Assembly (NCBI RefSeq): GCF_902498995.1
Contig: NZ_CABVLY010000008.1
Location: forward strand, 124,001 to 188,000
Reading direction: 5' to 3'
DNA length: 64,000 bases
Source: Burkholderia anthina
GTDB taxonomy: Bacteria; Pseudomonadota; Gammaproteobacteria; Burkholderiales; Burkholderiaceae
The notes under the pieces: generated by a model
The model's database searches: none
The model's input: only the letters and a program-made list of their open reading frames with translations
What the model was told of the DNA's origin: nothing
Shown here: piece by piece, positions 42,942-52,370 of the stretch
How the letters are laid out: each line of letters begins with the position of its first letter
Numbering within the stretch: position 1 is the stretch's first letter
Position numbers and translations under genes: made by a program

Positions 42942-44141
42942 TTACTTGAGATCCTTCCGGTACTGGATGAACCCCGCGTTGTTCGCGAGCTTGTCGTACA
43001 GCGCGCGGGCGGTCGTGTTGGTCTCGTGCGTGAGCCAGTACACGCGGCTCGCGCCGGCTTCGCGGGCCCGCTCGTACACGGCCTCGATCAGTGCGCCGCC
43101 CGCGCCCTGTCCGCGTGCGTCGGCCGCCGTGAACAGGTCCTGCAGGTAGCAGTACGGCCCTTCCGTCCAGCACGAGCGGTGGTAGAGCGCGTGCACGATT
43201 CCCACGAGCGCCCCCGACGCATCGAATGCGCCGAGCACGAACATCGGCTCGTCGGGATCCATCAGCCGTGCCCACGTGGTCGCGAACACGGCGTCGCTCA
43301 GCGCGGTCTCGTAGAACTTCTGATAACCCTGCCACAGCGGGCGCCATGCGGCTTCGTCGGCGGCGACGAGCGGGCGGACCGTGACGCGCGTCGCGTCGTT
43401 CGCGCGGCCGGCCGCATCGCGGGCCTGCGCCTGGGCGTGGCGGATCGCGGTGAGCGATTCGCGCTGCGCGCCTTGCGCGTCGAAGTTCTCCGGTGCGAGC
43501 CAGGCTTCGAACGCGGCCCGCACGGCTGGCCATTCACCGTCGATGATCGAGAACCACGCGGTGTCGCGGTTGCGGCCCTTGTAGATGATCGCCTGCCGGA
43601 ACGTGCCTTCGTAACGGAAACCGAGCCGCGCGGCCGCCTTGCGCGACGGCTCGTTGAGGTCGTCGCACTTCCATTCGTAGCGCCGGTAGCCGAGCGTGTC
43701 GAACGCGTACTTCATCAGCAGGTACTGCGCTTCGGTCGAGATCGGCGTGCGCTTGAGCAGCGGCGAGAACGTGACGGAGCCGACCTCGATCACGCCGTTG
43801 GCCGGATCGATGCGCATCAGCGCGAGCGTGCCGACCGCGCGGTTCGTCGCACGGTCGATCACCGTGTAGTGCAGCGGATCGGCGCTCGTCGCCGCGCCGC
43901 GCGCGTAGTCGCGGTAGCCCGACTCGTCGGCGTACGGGCCGTGCGCGAGATAGGTCCAGTCGGCGCCGTCGGGCGCCTGCGCGTACGCGGCATACAGGTC
44001 GGACGCGTGGCGGTCGGCGTCGAGCGGTTCGAGCCGGCAGTAGCGGCCTTCGATCACGATGCGCTCGGGGCGCGGGCGGGCGGACCAGTCCGGAACGGGG
44101 TGGCCGATGGGCTGCTGGAAGGCGTTGGTGAGCGTGGACAA
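42942..44141 (-). CDS. two-domain GNAT acetyltransferase (RimJ/RimL-like plus second GNAT)
   Basis: A 399-residue fusion of two acyltransferase domains. The N-terminal one (~residues 15-220) resembles RimJ/RimL N-acetyltransferases (YCRLEPLDADRHASDLYAAY, EVGSVTFSPLLKRTPISTEAQYLLMKYAFDTLGYRR). The C-terminal one (~250-399) is a separate GNAT (VRPLVAADEAAWRPLWQGYQKFY, the acetyl-CoA loop AADARGQGAGGALIEAVYERA, RVYWLTHETNTTARALYDKLA). TTG 44141 is chosen; it follows GCGAGATCGACC and starts at STLTNAF. Divergent from a MocR regulator, which may control it. Substrates of both domains are unknown. Confidence 0.8.
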   Translation of the reverse strand: MSTLTNAFQQPIGHPVPDWSARPRPERIVIEGRYCRLEPLDADRHASDLYAAYAQAPDGADWTYLAHGPYADESGYRDYARGAATSADPLHYTVIDRATNRAVGTLALMRIDPANGVIEVGSVTFSPLLKRTPISTEAQYLLMKYAFDTLGYRRYEWKCDDLNEPSRKAAARLGFRYEGTFRQAIIYKGRNRDTAWFSIIDGEWPAVRAAFEAWLAPENFDAQGAQRESLTAIRHAQAQARDAAGRANDATRVTVRPLVAADEAAWRPLWQGYQKFYETALSDAVFATTWARLMDPDEPMFVLGAFDASGALVGIVHALYHRSCWTEGPYCYLQDLFTAADARGQGAGGALIEAVYERAREAGASRVYWLTHETNTTARALYDKLANNAGFIQYRKDLK

Positions 44142-44206
44142 GGTCGATCTCGCTTCGGTTGGCGGCCGGCGACATGCCGGCATGCAGACGATCGTAGTCC
44201 CGGCGA

Positions 44207-44272
44207 GGTACCATGAGAAGCGCCAGACTACGCTGAATTTATGGTGCCACGATGAAGCCATGATGGCGCCAT
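44207..44272. promoter_or_regulatory. repeated GGNRCCAY sites between GNAT fusion and MocR genes
   Basis: Three similar 8-mers, GGTACCAT (44207-44214), GGTGCCAC (44243-44250) and GGCGCCAT (44265-44272), lie in the divergent promoter. Each is a near-palindrome and they run as direct repeats, as described for MocR/PdxR regulators. Confidence 0.45.
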
Positions 44273-44301
44273 GCCCGAGACTTCCACGCCGCGACATCCC
44301 G

Positions 44302-45774
44302 ATGACGACTGCTATTCCTTCCGGCAATGCGCCGCTGTTGCCGCTCGACGCGCCGCTCGCGCGCACGGCCGGCGCGCCTTCGCTGCAGCGCCAGTTGCTG
44401 CGCCGCGTGCGCGACGCGATTCTCGGCGGCGCGATGCCGGCCGGCACGCGATTGCCCGGCACGCGCGCGCTGGCCGAGACACTCGGCGTGTCGCGCAACA
44501 CGACGGCGGCCGTCTACGAGCAGCTCGTCGCTGAAGGCTTCCTGCAATCCGATCGTCGCGGCACGCGGGTGGTCGGGCTGTCGCGGCCGGCCGCGCCGCG
44601 TCGCCGGGCGGCGGCGCCGGTCGTCGCGCAGCGGCTCGGGCGGATCCGTCCGAGCCTGATCGGCACCGGCGAGTCGGAGGGTTTCCGGCCGGGCGTGCCC
44701 GCGCTGTCGCATTTCCCGGTGGACGCATGGCGGCACGCGATCGACCGCGCGCTGCGCCGCGAGGGCCGCGACCTGCTGGCGTATGGCGACCCGCTCGGCG
44801 AGCGCGCGCTGCGCGAATCGATCGCGCGCCATCTGGCGGTGACGCGCGGCGTGCGCTGCGATCCCGAGCAGATCGCGATCACGGAAGGCGCGCAGGGCGC
44901 GATCGCGCTGTGCGCGCAGTTGCTGACGAACCCGGGCGACACGGTCTGGGTCGAGGAACCCGGCTATCGCGGCGCGCGCAGCGCGATGCAGGCGGCCGAC
45001 CTCGACGTCGTGCCGATGCCGGTCGACGCGGAGGGGCTGCGCGCGGAAGACGCCGACTGGCGCGAACGGACGCCGCGGCTCGTCTATACGACGCCGTCGA
45101 ACCAGTTCCCGACCGGCGCGGTGCTGTCGATCTCGCGCCGTCTCGCGCTGATCGACGCCGCGCGCCGGCATCGCGCCTGGATCATCGAGGACGATTACGA
45201 CAGCGAGTTCCGCCACACCGGCGAGCCGATCGGCGCGCTGCACGGGCTCGCGGCCGATTCGCCGGTCGTCTATCTCGGCTCGTTCAGCAAGACGATGTTC
45301 CCGGCGCTGCGGATCGGTTTTCTGGTGCTGCCCGACGCGTTGCTGGCCGCGGTGCGGCCGGCGCTGCCGGAGATGCTGCGCGGCGGCACGCGCCACGTGC
45401 AGCTCGCGCTTGCCGATTTCATCGAGACGGGGGAGTACGGGCGGCATCTCGGGCGGATGCGCCGGCTGTATCGCGACCGGCGGCGGTCGCTGCTCGCCGC
45501 GCTCGACGACGCATTCAGCGTGCCGCATCAGGTCGAGGGCGGGCCGTGCGGCCTCCATCTGGCGCTGCGGTTGCCGGCGCGCTATCGCGACCGGGCGATC
45601 GTCGAGACGGCGCGCACGCACGGCATCGGGCCGTTTCCGCTGTCGGGGTTTTCGATCCATGCGACGTCGGCGGCCAACGGGCTCGTGCTCGGGTTCGGCA
45701 ATACGTCGGCCGATGCGTTCGCGCCGATGCTGCGGACGTTGTCGGCGATCGCGCATCGGGTCGCGGGAGATTGA
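44302..45774 (+). CDS. MocR-type regulator: GntR domain fused to PLP aminotransferase-like domain
   Basis: A 490-residue regulator. The N-terminal GntR winged helix is at residues ~25-95 (LQRQLLRRVRDAILGGAMPAGTRLPGTRALAETLGVSRNTTAAVYEQLVAEGFL). The fold-type I aminotransferase-like domain follows, with the PLP lysine in YLGSFSKTMFPALRIGF and the Asp/Tyr region WIIEDDYDSEFRH. MocR proteins sense PLP or an amine and regulate vitamin B6, GABA or transport genes. ATG 44302 gives MTTAIPSGN; in-frame starts a few codons earlier are possible. Divergent from the double-GNAT gene. Confidence 0.9.
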   Translation: MTTAIPSGNAPLLPLDAPLARTAGAPSLQRQLLRRVRDAILGGAMPAGTRLPGTRALAETLGVSRNTTAAVYEQLVAEGFLQSDRRGTRVVGLSRPAAPRRRAAAPVVAQRLGRIRPSLIGTGESEGFRPGVPALSHFPVDAWRHAIDRALRREGRDLLAYGDPLGERALRESIARHLAVTRGVRCDPEQIAITEGAQGAIALCAQLLTNPGDTVWVEEPGYRGARSAMQAADLDVVPMPVDAEGLRAEDADWRERTPRLVYTTPSNQFPTGAVLSISRRLALIDAARRHRAWIIEDDYDSEFRHTGEPIGALHGLAADSPVVYLGSFSKTMFPALRIGFLVLPDALLAAVRPALPEMLRGGTRHVQLALADFIETGEYGRHLGRMRRLYRDRRRSLLAALDDAFSVPHQVEGGPCGLHLALRLPARYRDRAIVETARTHGIGPFPLSGFSIHATSAANGLVLGFGNTSADAFAPMLRTLSAIAHRVAGD

Positions 45775-45800
45775 GACGGGCGCGTGTGCGTCGATGCCGT

Positions 45801-47054
45801 TCACCGCACGCGTTCGGCCCGAATGATCCGATGCGCGGCCACCAGGCTGAGCACGAGCAGCACCGCGACGAACGCGACGACGGCGCGCCACGCACCGTGT
45901 TGCCAGAACGTGCCGCCGGCCGAGCCGAGCACGCTCGACCCGAGGTAATACGCGAGCAGGTAGAGCGACGCGGCGTGCCCCTTCGCGGATCCGGCGAGAT
46001 GCCCGACCCAGCCGCTCGCGACCGCATGGGCGACGAAGAAGCCGATCGTGATCAGCACGATCCCGACGATGATCGCGACGAGCGAATGCGACAGCGTCAG
46101 CGCGAGGCCCGCCGCAAACACGAGAATGCCGCTCACGAGCACGGGTGCCCGCCCGAGGCGATCGGCGAGCGCGCCCGCGCTCGACGACGAAACCATCCCG
46201 AACAGGTATGCGCCGAAGATCAGCCCGCATGCCGTTGCGCTCAGGTTGAACGGCGCCGCCATGAGCCGGAACCCCGCATAGTTGTATACGGTCACGAACG
46301 AGCCCATTACCAGGAAGCCGATCGCGAACACGAACGGCAGCCGCGCGTGATGCAGTTGCGCGCGCCACAGCCGCAAGTGGTGACGCAGCGTCAGGTCGGT
46401 GCGCTTCACGAAGCGTCGCGACTGCGGCAGCAGCATCACGAATGCGATCGCGGCGAGCAGATCGACGACGCCGATCGACAGCATCGCGGTCCGCCACGAG
46501 AAATACTCTTCGAGCGCGCTCATCCCGATTCGCCCGATCATGCCGCCGAATGCGGTCCCGCCGACGTACAGCCCCATCGATAGCCCCAGCCCGTCGGGCG
46601 CGATTTCTTCCGCAAGATAGGCCATCGCCACCGCCGGCACGCCGCCGAGCGCGAAGCCTTCGAGCGCGCGCCAGACCAGCAGCAGGTTCCAGCTCGGCGA
46701 AATCGCGGCGAGCAGGTTGAACAGCGCGGCGAGCGTCATCGACGCGAACATCAGCCCGCGTCGCCCGACGCGCTCGGACAGCGCGCCGGCGCACAGGATC
46801 GAGAGGGCCAGCATCCCGGTCGACAGCGACAGGGACAGCGAACTCGACGCCGCGCCGATGTTGAATTCGCGCGCGAACGCGGGCAGCAACGGCTGGACGC
46901 AGTACAGCAGCGAGAAGGTGGAGAAGCCGGCAAGGAACAGCGCCAGCGCGATGCGCTTGTAAGCCGCCGAGCGCGGCGACACGCCGGCAGGCAGCGCATC
47001 GGCCGCGGCGTTCGGGACGCGCGCGGCGGCAGGCGGAATCGCGGGAGAAGACAT
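45801..47054 (-). CDS. MFS transporter (drug/arabinose-efflux type)
   Basis: A 417-residue 12-helix permease. LFLAGFSTFSLLYCVQPLLPAFAREF, ILCAGALSERVGRRGLMFASM and LEGFALGGVPAVAMAYLAEEIAPDGLG match the YnfM/inner-membrane transport group (NimT-like/CP family efflux). It is divergent from a LysR regulator with 140 bp between starts; such pairs are usually LysR-controlled exporters. ATG 47054 has only a weak GGGTG ribosome site; no better start was seen. Substrate unknown. Confidence 0.87.
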   Translation of the reverse strand: MSSPAIPPAAARVPNAAADALPAGVSPRSAAYKRIALALFLAGFSTFSLLYCVQPLLPAFAREFNIGAASSSLSLSLSTGMLALSILCAGALSERVGRRGLMFASMTLAALFNLLAAISPSWNLLLVWRALEGFALGGVPAVAMAYLAEEIAPDGLGLSMGLYVGGTAFGGMIGRIGMSALEEYFSWRTAMLSIGVVDLLAAIAFVMLLPQSRRFVKRTDLTLRHHLRLWRAQLHHARLPFVFAIGFLVMGSFVTVYNYAGFRLMAAPFNLSATACGLIFGAYLFGMVSSSSAGALADRLGRAPVLVSGILVFAAGLALTLSHSLVAIIVGIVLITIGFFVAHAVASGWVGHLAGSAKGHAASLYLLAYYLGSSVLGSAGGTFWQHGAWRAVVAFVAVLLVLSLVAAHRIIRAERVR

Positions 47055-47105
47055 GGTATGCACCCGATGTGCTAGGGAATACCCGAATTCTTGCGCATGG
47101 TCAAA

Positions 47106-47122
47106 CATATGTCCAATATATG
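47106..47122. promoter_or_regulatory. LysR-type binding site between MFS and LysR genes
   Basis: CATAT-N7-ATATG, an A/T-rich palindrome with the T-N11-A form expected for LysR proteins, centred between the divergent starts at 47054 and 47195. Confidence 0.55.
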
Positions 47123-47194
47123 AAAGAAACCGTAGCGATATGTTTTGCATCTGACCTTGAAGCCGCTTCCGTTTACCCCGGGATCACATAGCGT

Positions 47195-48067
47195 ATGGAA
47201 CTCCGACATCTCCGCTACTTTCTGGCCGTGGCCGCCGCGTCGAACTTCACCAAGGCCGCGGAAGCGCTCGGCATGGGGCAGCCGCCGTTGAGCCAGCAGA
47301 TCAAGGCGCTCGAGAGCGAACTGGGCGTCGAGCTGTTCAGGCGGACCGCGCGCGGTGCCGAGCTGACCGTCGCGGGAGAGGTGTTCGCGGAAGAGGCGCG
47401 GCGCGTGCTCGACGATGCGGAGCGCGCGGCGCGGGCGGCCAGGCGGGCCGCACGCGGCGAAATCGGGCAGCTGCGGGTCGGCTTCACCGGCACGGCGGCG
47501 TTCAATTCGAAAGTGGCCGACCTGATTCGCCGTTTCCGCGAAGCGTTTCCGGACACGGAGCTGACGTTGCAGGAAGCGACTTCCGGCGTGCTGCTGGAGG
47601 CGCTGGCAGCCGGGCGGCTCGACGTCGCGATCGTGCGTCCGGAGCGTCGCATCGCCGACACGTTGCTGGCGGCGGACTGGGACGAGGAGCCGATGTTCGT
47701 CGCGCTGCCGGTCGCGCATCGGCTGGCGCAGCGGCGCCGGATCGATCTGGCGGCGCTGGCCGACGAGGCGTTCGTCCAGGTGCCGCGCGAAGCGGGCAGT
47801 GCGCTGTTCGACGACATCGTCGCCGCCTGCAATGCCGCCGGCTTCCAGCCGCGCATGGCGCAGCCGGCGCCGCAAATCGCCTCGGCGGTGACGCTCGTCG
47901 CGGCCGGGCTCGGCGTGTCGATCGTGCCGAAGGCGATCACGCAGGTGCAGGTCGCGGGCGTCGTGTATCGGCCGGTCGCGGGTAACGGCCTGCGCGCGCG
48001 GCTGGCGATTGCGTCGCGACGCGATGATCCGTCGGCGGTGGTGCGTAATTTTCTGACGCTGGCGTGA
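47195..48067 (+). CDS. LysR family transcriptional regulator
   Basis: A 290-residue regulator: HTH MELRHLRYFLAVAAASNFTKAAEALGMGQPPLSQQIK at residues 1-37, then LFRRTARGAELTVAGEVFAEEARRVL, and a benzoate/catechol-type effector domain ending DDPSAVVRNFLTLA. It has the QPPLSQQI recognition helix of the CatM/BenM-like branch. Divergent from the MFS exporter gene, its probable target. ATG 47195 is the family's standard start. Confidence 0.9.
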   Translation: MELRHLRYFLAVAAASNFTKAAEALGMGQPPLSQQIKALESELGVELFRRTARGAELTVAGEVFAEEARRVLDDAERAARAARRAARGEIGQLRVGFTGTAAFNSKVADLIRRFREAFPDTELTLQEATSGVLLEALAAGRLDVAIVRPERRIADTLLAADWDEEPMFVALPVAHRLAQRRRIDLAALADEAFVQVPREAGSALFDDIVAACNAAGFQPRMAQPAPQIASAVTLVAAGLGVSIVPKAITQVQVAGVVYRPVAGNGLRARLAIASRRDDPSAVVRNFLTLA

Positions 48068-48366
48068 GCGTGCGGCTTGTCGATTTCCATCGACTCGCGT
48101 GAACGCCGAATCTGGCTGGCCGCACGTTGCCCGTTTCGTCGATGGGCCGGATGCGATCCGCGGTGAATATTCGGATTGACGAATCGCCCACTTTGTCCGG
48201 AATGCCCGCTGTCGCGGCTCCGCGGTCGCGCGGCCACCCGGCATGCGGGTTTCGATGCGTATGTTGCGCGATGCGGCGTGGACTATAAATGGAGCGTGTA
48301 CCGGTGCTTGTCGGGCGTCCGCGCGTCTCGCGCCGGGCGTCGCGCGACTGCCGGGGGAGGTGCACC
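48068..48366. other. 299-bp intergenic region before the protease gene
   Basis: A GTCGAT-N4-ATCGAC hairpin (48079-48094) follows the LysR stop but lacks a T-tract. The rest holds no supported gene; an open frame extending the protease to 48289 is ignored because a strong ribosome site starts it at 48367. Confidence 0.45.
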
Positions 48367-49956
48367 GTGGTTCGCCAGACGCTTGCTCGCGCCGTGCTTC
48401 GCACCGCGTTGACCGGGGGCGTGTTCGCCTGCTTTTTGTCGTCCCTGCCGCCCACCTTTGCCGCGACCGTCGCGCCACCTGCCGTACCGCCCGCCACCCC
48501 GCCCGTCGCGAAGGATCGCCCGGTGGCACCGCCTTACTCGATGCCGGTCGACTTCCCCGCGATCGTTGACCGCTACGGCCCGGCGGTCGTGACCATCATG
48601 ACGGCCGCGCCCGACCAGCAGGCGGCAGGCCCGTCGTTCACGATCCTCGATCCCGACGATCCGATCGCCGCGTTCTTCCGGCGCGGCGCGCCGCCGCCGT
48701 CGACCCAGGGGCCGCAGGCGCCGGCGCCCGACACGTCGCCGCGCGCGGTGTCCGGCAGCGGCTCGGGCTTCATCGTCAGCGCCGACGGGCTGATCCTGAC
48801 GTCCGCGCATGTCGTCGGCGATGCGAGCGACGTGACGGTGCGGCTCGCCGACCGTCGCGAATTCAAGGCGACGGTGCTGGCCGTCGATCCGCAGAGCGAC
48901 GTCGCGGTGCTGCACGCCGACGCGACGAAGCTGCCTTTCGTGCGCATCGGCGATTCGTCGCGGGTGCGCGCGGGCGAGCCGGTGATGACGATCGGCGCGC
49001 CGGACGGCTCGGGCAACACGGTGACGGCCGGCATCGTCAGCGCGACGTCGCATGCGCTGCCCGACGGCGGCGTGTTTCCGTTCTTCGAGACGGACATCGC
49101 GGTGAATCCCGACAATTCCGGCGGCCCCGTGTTCAACCGGGCGGGCGACGTGATCGGCATCGCGGTGCAGGTGTACACGGGCGCGAACCGCTACGCGAGC
49201 ATGACGTTCGCGATTCCGATCGCGCTCGCGGCGAAGGTGCGTGCGCAGGTTCAGGCGCAGATGCGGGCCAACGCGCAGGCGCAGCGCGCGTCGTCCGGCA
49301 ATGCGCTGGGCGTCGACGTGCAGGACGTCGGCATCGGGCTGGCCGCCGCGTTCGGCTTGCCGCGTCCGGCGGGCGCGCTCGTCAACGGCGTCGATTCCGG
49401 CTCGCCGGCCGCCGCGGCCGGCGTGAGGCCCGGCGACGTGATCGTGCAGTTCGGCGACAAGCCGATCGGCCGGTCGGCCGAGCTGAACGACCTGGCCGCC
49501 GCGTTGCCGCCCGGCGGGAAGGCGCCGCTGCGGCTGATCCGCAACCGCGTGCCGATGGTGCTGACGGTCACGGGAGCGGACGACGCGATCGGCAACGCCG
49601 CCGCCGCGGGCAGCGCTGGCGCGGCGGGCGCCGCGGGTGCTGCCGGCGTGGCCGGTGTAGCCGCAGCCGCCGCACGGCCGGCCGACGGCGGCGATCGCCT
49701 CGGGCTGACGATGCACCCACTGAGCGACGACGAACGGCGCTCGACGGGGCTCGCGGTCGGGATGATGGTCGACGCGGTGCACGGGCCGGCGGCGAGTGCG
49801 GGGATCCGGCCGGGGGACGTCGTCCTCGAACTCAACGACACGCTGCTCGAAACGCCGGACGACGTGCAGACGCTCGAAGCGACCGGCGGCAGCGTGATCG
49901 CGGTGCTGATCCAGCGCGACAACGCGCGCAGGTTCGTGTCGGTGCATGCAAGATAG
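48367..49956 (+). CDS. secreted HtrA/Deg-like serine protease with two PDZ domains
   Basis: A 529-residue periplasmic trypsin-fold protease. GTG 48367 lies behind GGGGGAGGTGCACC. A signal segment (LTGGVFACFLSSLPPTFA) is followed by a Pro/Ala linker. The catalytic triad is His148 (TSAHVVG), Asp178 (QSDVAVL) and Ser251 (NPDNSGGPV, where Deg proteins often have GNSGG). PDZ1 (~residues 310-400) follows, then a low-complexity Gly/Ala stretch (49596-49665) and PDZ2 (~435-529). HtrA proteases degrade or chaperone misfolded envelope proteins. It stands alone, which is unlike mucD/degP operons, so it is a secondary Deg paralogue. Confidence 0.88.
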   Translation: MVRQTLARAVLRTALTGGVFACFLSSLPPTFAATVAPPAVPPATPPVAKDRPVAPPYSMPVDFPAIVDRYGPAVVTIMTAAPDQQAAGPSFTILDPDDPIAAFFRRGAPPPSTQGPQAPAPDTSPRAVSGSGSGFIVSADGLILTSAHVVGDASDVTVRLADRREFKATVLAVDPQSDVAVLHADATKLPFVRIGDSSRVRAGEPVMTIGAPDGSGNTVTAGIVSATSHALPDGGVFPFFETDIAVNPDNSGGPVFNRAGDVIGIAVQVYTGANRYASMTFAIPIALAAKVRAQVQAQMRANAQAQRASSGNALGVDVQDVGIGLAAAFGLPRPAGALVNGVDSGSPAAAAGVRPGDVIVQFGDKPIGRSAELNDLAAALPPGGKAPLRLIRNRVPMVLTVTGADDAIGNAAAAGSAGAAGAAGAAGVAGVAAAAARPADGGDRLGLTMHPLSDDERRSTGLAVGMMVDAVHGPAASAGIRPGDVVLELNDTLLETPDDVQTLEATGGSVIAVLIQRDNARRFVSVHAR

Positions 49957-50034
49957 GGCGTTGACGCGGGCTGCGTCGTGCGCCTACCATCGTTCGACAT
50001 CGCTGCCCGCGACTCGGGCATTCAGGCGCTATCC

Positions 50035-50073
50035 GGCATGAAAACGGGCATGAATACGGGCATGAATACGGCA
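50035..50073. repeat. three 12-bp tandem repeats GGCATGAAWACG
   Basis: Three consecutive near-identical 12-bp units (first has A, the next two T at position 9) starting at 50035. They lie in the 250-bp gap between the protease and an MFS gene, upstream of a strong terminator. Function unknown. Confidence 0.6.
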
Positions 50074-50135
50074 AGCTTCATCGTAGTAGTACACAGGCGC
50101 AGGGTCCGGTAGCGGCACCGCGCCGGCACCCATGC

Positions 50136-50163
50136 GCCCCCGACTGGTTCGGGGGCTTTTTTT
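50136..50163 (+). terminator. intrinsic terminator ahead of the MFS gene
   Basis: Perfect 8-bp stem GCCCCCGA / TCGGGGGC with a 5-nt loop followed by TTTTTTT (50157-50163). It sits 180 bp after the protease stop and 44 bp before the MFS start, so it either ends the protease transcript, ends a short RNA, or attenuates the MFS gene. Confidence 0.85.
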
Positions 50164-50206
50164 GCGTTGCGCACGGCCATGCGGCGCGTGCGCGGAGGGC
50201 ATCCGC

Positions 50207-51418
50207 TTGCAATCGAACCTGCCGATCGCTTCCGAACCGGCTGCGCCGCGACACGCGACGCTGCTCCTCTTGTGCGCGTTCTCGGTGCTGCCGTTGAGCC
50301 TGTTCCTGCCGTCGCTGCCCGCGATCGCGCGCGACCTGCGCGCCGGCTACGCGATGGTCGCGCTGTCGCTCGGCGGTTACGCGGCGGTGGCCGCGTCGCT
50401 GGAGTGCGTGATGGGGCCGCTGTCGGACCGGTTCGGGCGGCGGCCGATCGTGCTGACGAGCATCGGCGTGTTTACGCTCGGCTCGCTCGGTTGCGCGATG
50501 GCGACCGATATCCGCGTGTTTCTCGGCTGCCGGCTGATGCAGGCGGCGATCACGTCGGTCTACCCGGTGTCGATGGCGACGATTCGCGATACCGGCGGCG
50601 GTGCGCGCGCGGCGAGCCGGATCGGCTATGCGGCGATGGCGGCCGCGTTCGCGCCGATGTTAGGCCCGACGCTCGGCGGCGCGCTCGATCAGACGGCCGG
50701 CTGGCGCGCGAGCTTCTGGCTGCTCGGCGCGGCCGGGATGGTGTTGCTCGGCTGGTGCGCGTTCGATCTCGTCGAAACCCATACGAACCGGTCGCCGTCG
50801 CTCGCGCGTCAGCTTCGCGCGTATCCGGCGTTGCTGCATGCGCGCCGCTTCTGGGTCTATGCGCTCTGCATGGCGTTTTCGACGGGGACGTTCTACGCGT
50901 TCCTGGCCGGCGCGCCGCTCGCCGCGAAAACGGTGTTCGGTATTCCGCCGGCGGAGATCGGTGTCTGCATGGGGGCGGTCACGGCAGGGTTCGTGTGCGG
51001 CAGCTTCGTCGCCGCGCGGCGTGCGCGCGGTTATCCGCTCGCCACGACGATTCTGTGCGGACGAGTCGTCGCGTGCCTGGGGCCGGCGATCGCGCTCGCG
51101 CTGTGGTTCGGCGGGGCGACGCACGCGATCGCGTGGTTCGGGCCGTGCGTGCTGATCGGCGTCGGCAACGGGCTGTCGAATCCGGGCGCGCATGCCGGTG
51201 CGATGTCGGTGCGGCCGGAACTGGCCGGGAGTGCGTCAGGGCTGGCCGGCGCGATGACGATCGCGGGCGGGGCCGCGTTGTCGTCATTGACGGGCGCGGT
51301 GTTGACGACAGGCAACGCGGGTTATGCGCCGCTGGTCATGATGCTGTTGTCCGCCGCGCTCGCGCTCGCGGCCGCCGTGTGCGTGCGCCGGTTCGATGCA
51401 CGCGAAGGCGACGTGTAA
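50207..51418 (+). CDS. Bcr/CflA-type MFS drug transporter
   Basis: A 403-residue, 12-helix exporter. Motifs: LPSLPAIARDLRAGYAMVALSLGGYAAVAASLECVMGPLSDRFGRRPIVL (helices 1-3) and GPTLGGALDQTAGWRASFWLLGAAGMVLL, the Bcr/CflA (DHA1) pattern of bicyclomycin and chloramphenicol exporters. TTG 50207 is chosen because it follows GCGGAGGGCATCCGC; an ATG at 50132 would encode the terminator hairpin as its first residues and is rejected. Substrate not identifiable. Confidence 0.85.
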   Translation: MQSNLPIASEPAAPRHATLLLLCAFSVLPLSLFLPSLPAIARDLRAGYAMVALSLGGYAAVAASLECVMGPLSDRFGRRPIVLTSIGVFTLGSLGCAMATDIRVFLGCRLMQAAITSVYPVSMATIRDTGGGARAASRIGYAAMAAAFAPMLGPTLGGALDQTAGWRASFWLLGAAGMVLLGWCAFDLVETHTNRSPSLARQLRAYPALLHARRFWVYALCMAFSTGTFYAFLAGAPLAAKTVFGIPPAEIGVCMGAVTAGFVCGSFVAARRARGYPLATTILCGRVVACLGPAIALALWFGGATHAIAWFGPCVLIGVGNGLSNPGAHAGAMSVRPELAGSASGLAGAMTIAGGAALSSLTGAVLTTGNAGYAPLVMMLLSAALALAAAVCVRRFDAREGDV

Positions 51419-51542
51419 TCGACGACGGCATGCGAAGGGCGTGCCGGCCCGGAGCAATGCCCGCATCGCAGCGATCGGCGGCAGGCGGCGCAACGCGACG
51501 GCCCTCGAATGGGCGGCCCGTCGCGTGCGCCCTGCGGATGCG

Positions 51543-52241
<699 letters not shown>

Positions 52242-52370
52242 CGGATGGCCTCGTTCGATGGATAGACGGATGCCGACGTCCGCGCAACGCGGCACGGGCC
52301 GGCATGCATGAAACGATACCCGACGCATGTGCTCCCGGATGCGACGCAACTGCGTTTTAACCGGACAAAA

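Noticed and set aside
49596-49665. Ala/Gly-rich repeat in the HtrA gene as an assembly or frameshift artefact
   Set aside because: The frame stays open with a complete second PDZ domain behind it, so it is a genuine linker.
50132-50206. Upstream ATG for the Bcr/CflA MFS gene
   Set aside because: The first codons would be the arms and T-run of an intrinsic terminator, and there is no ribosome site; TTG 50207 has a strong one.
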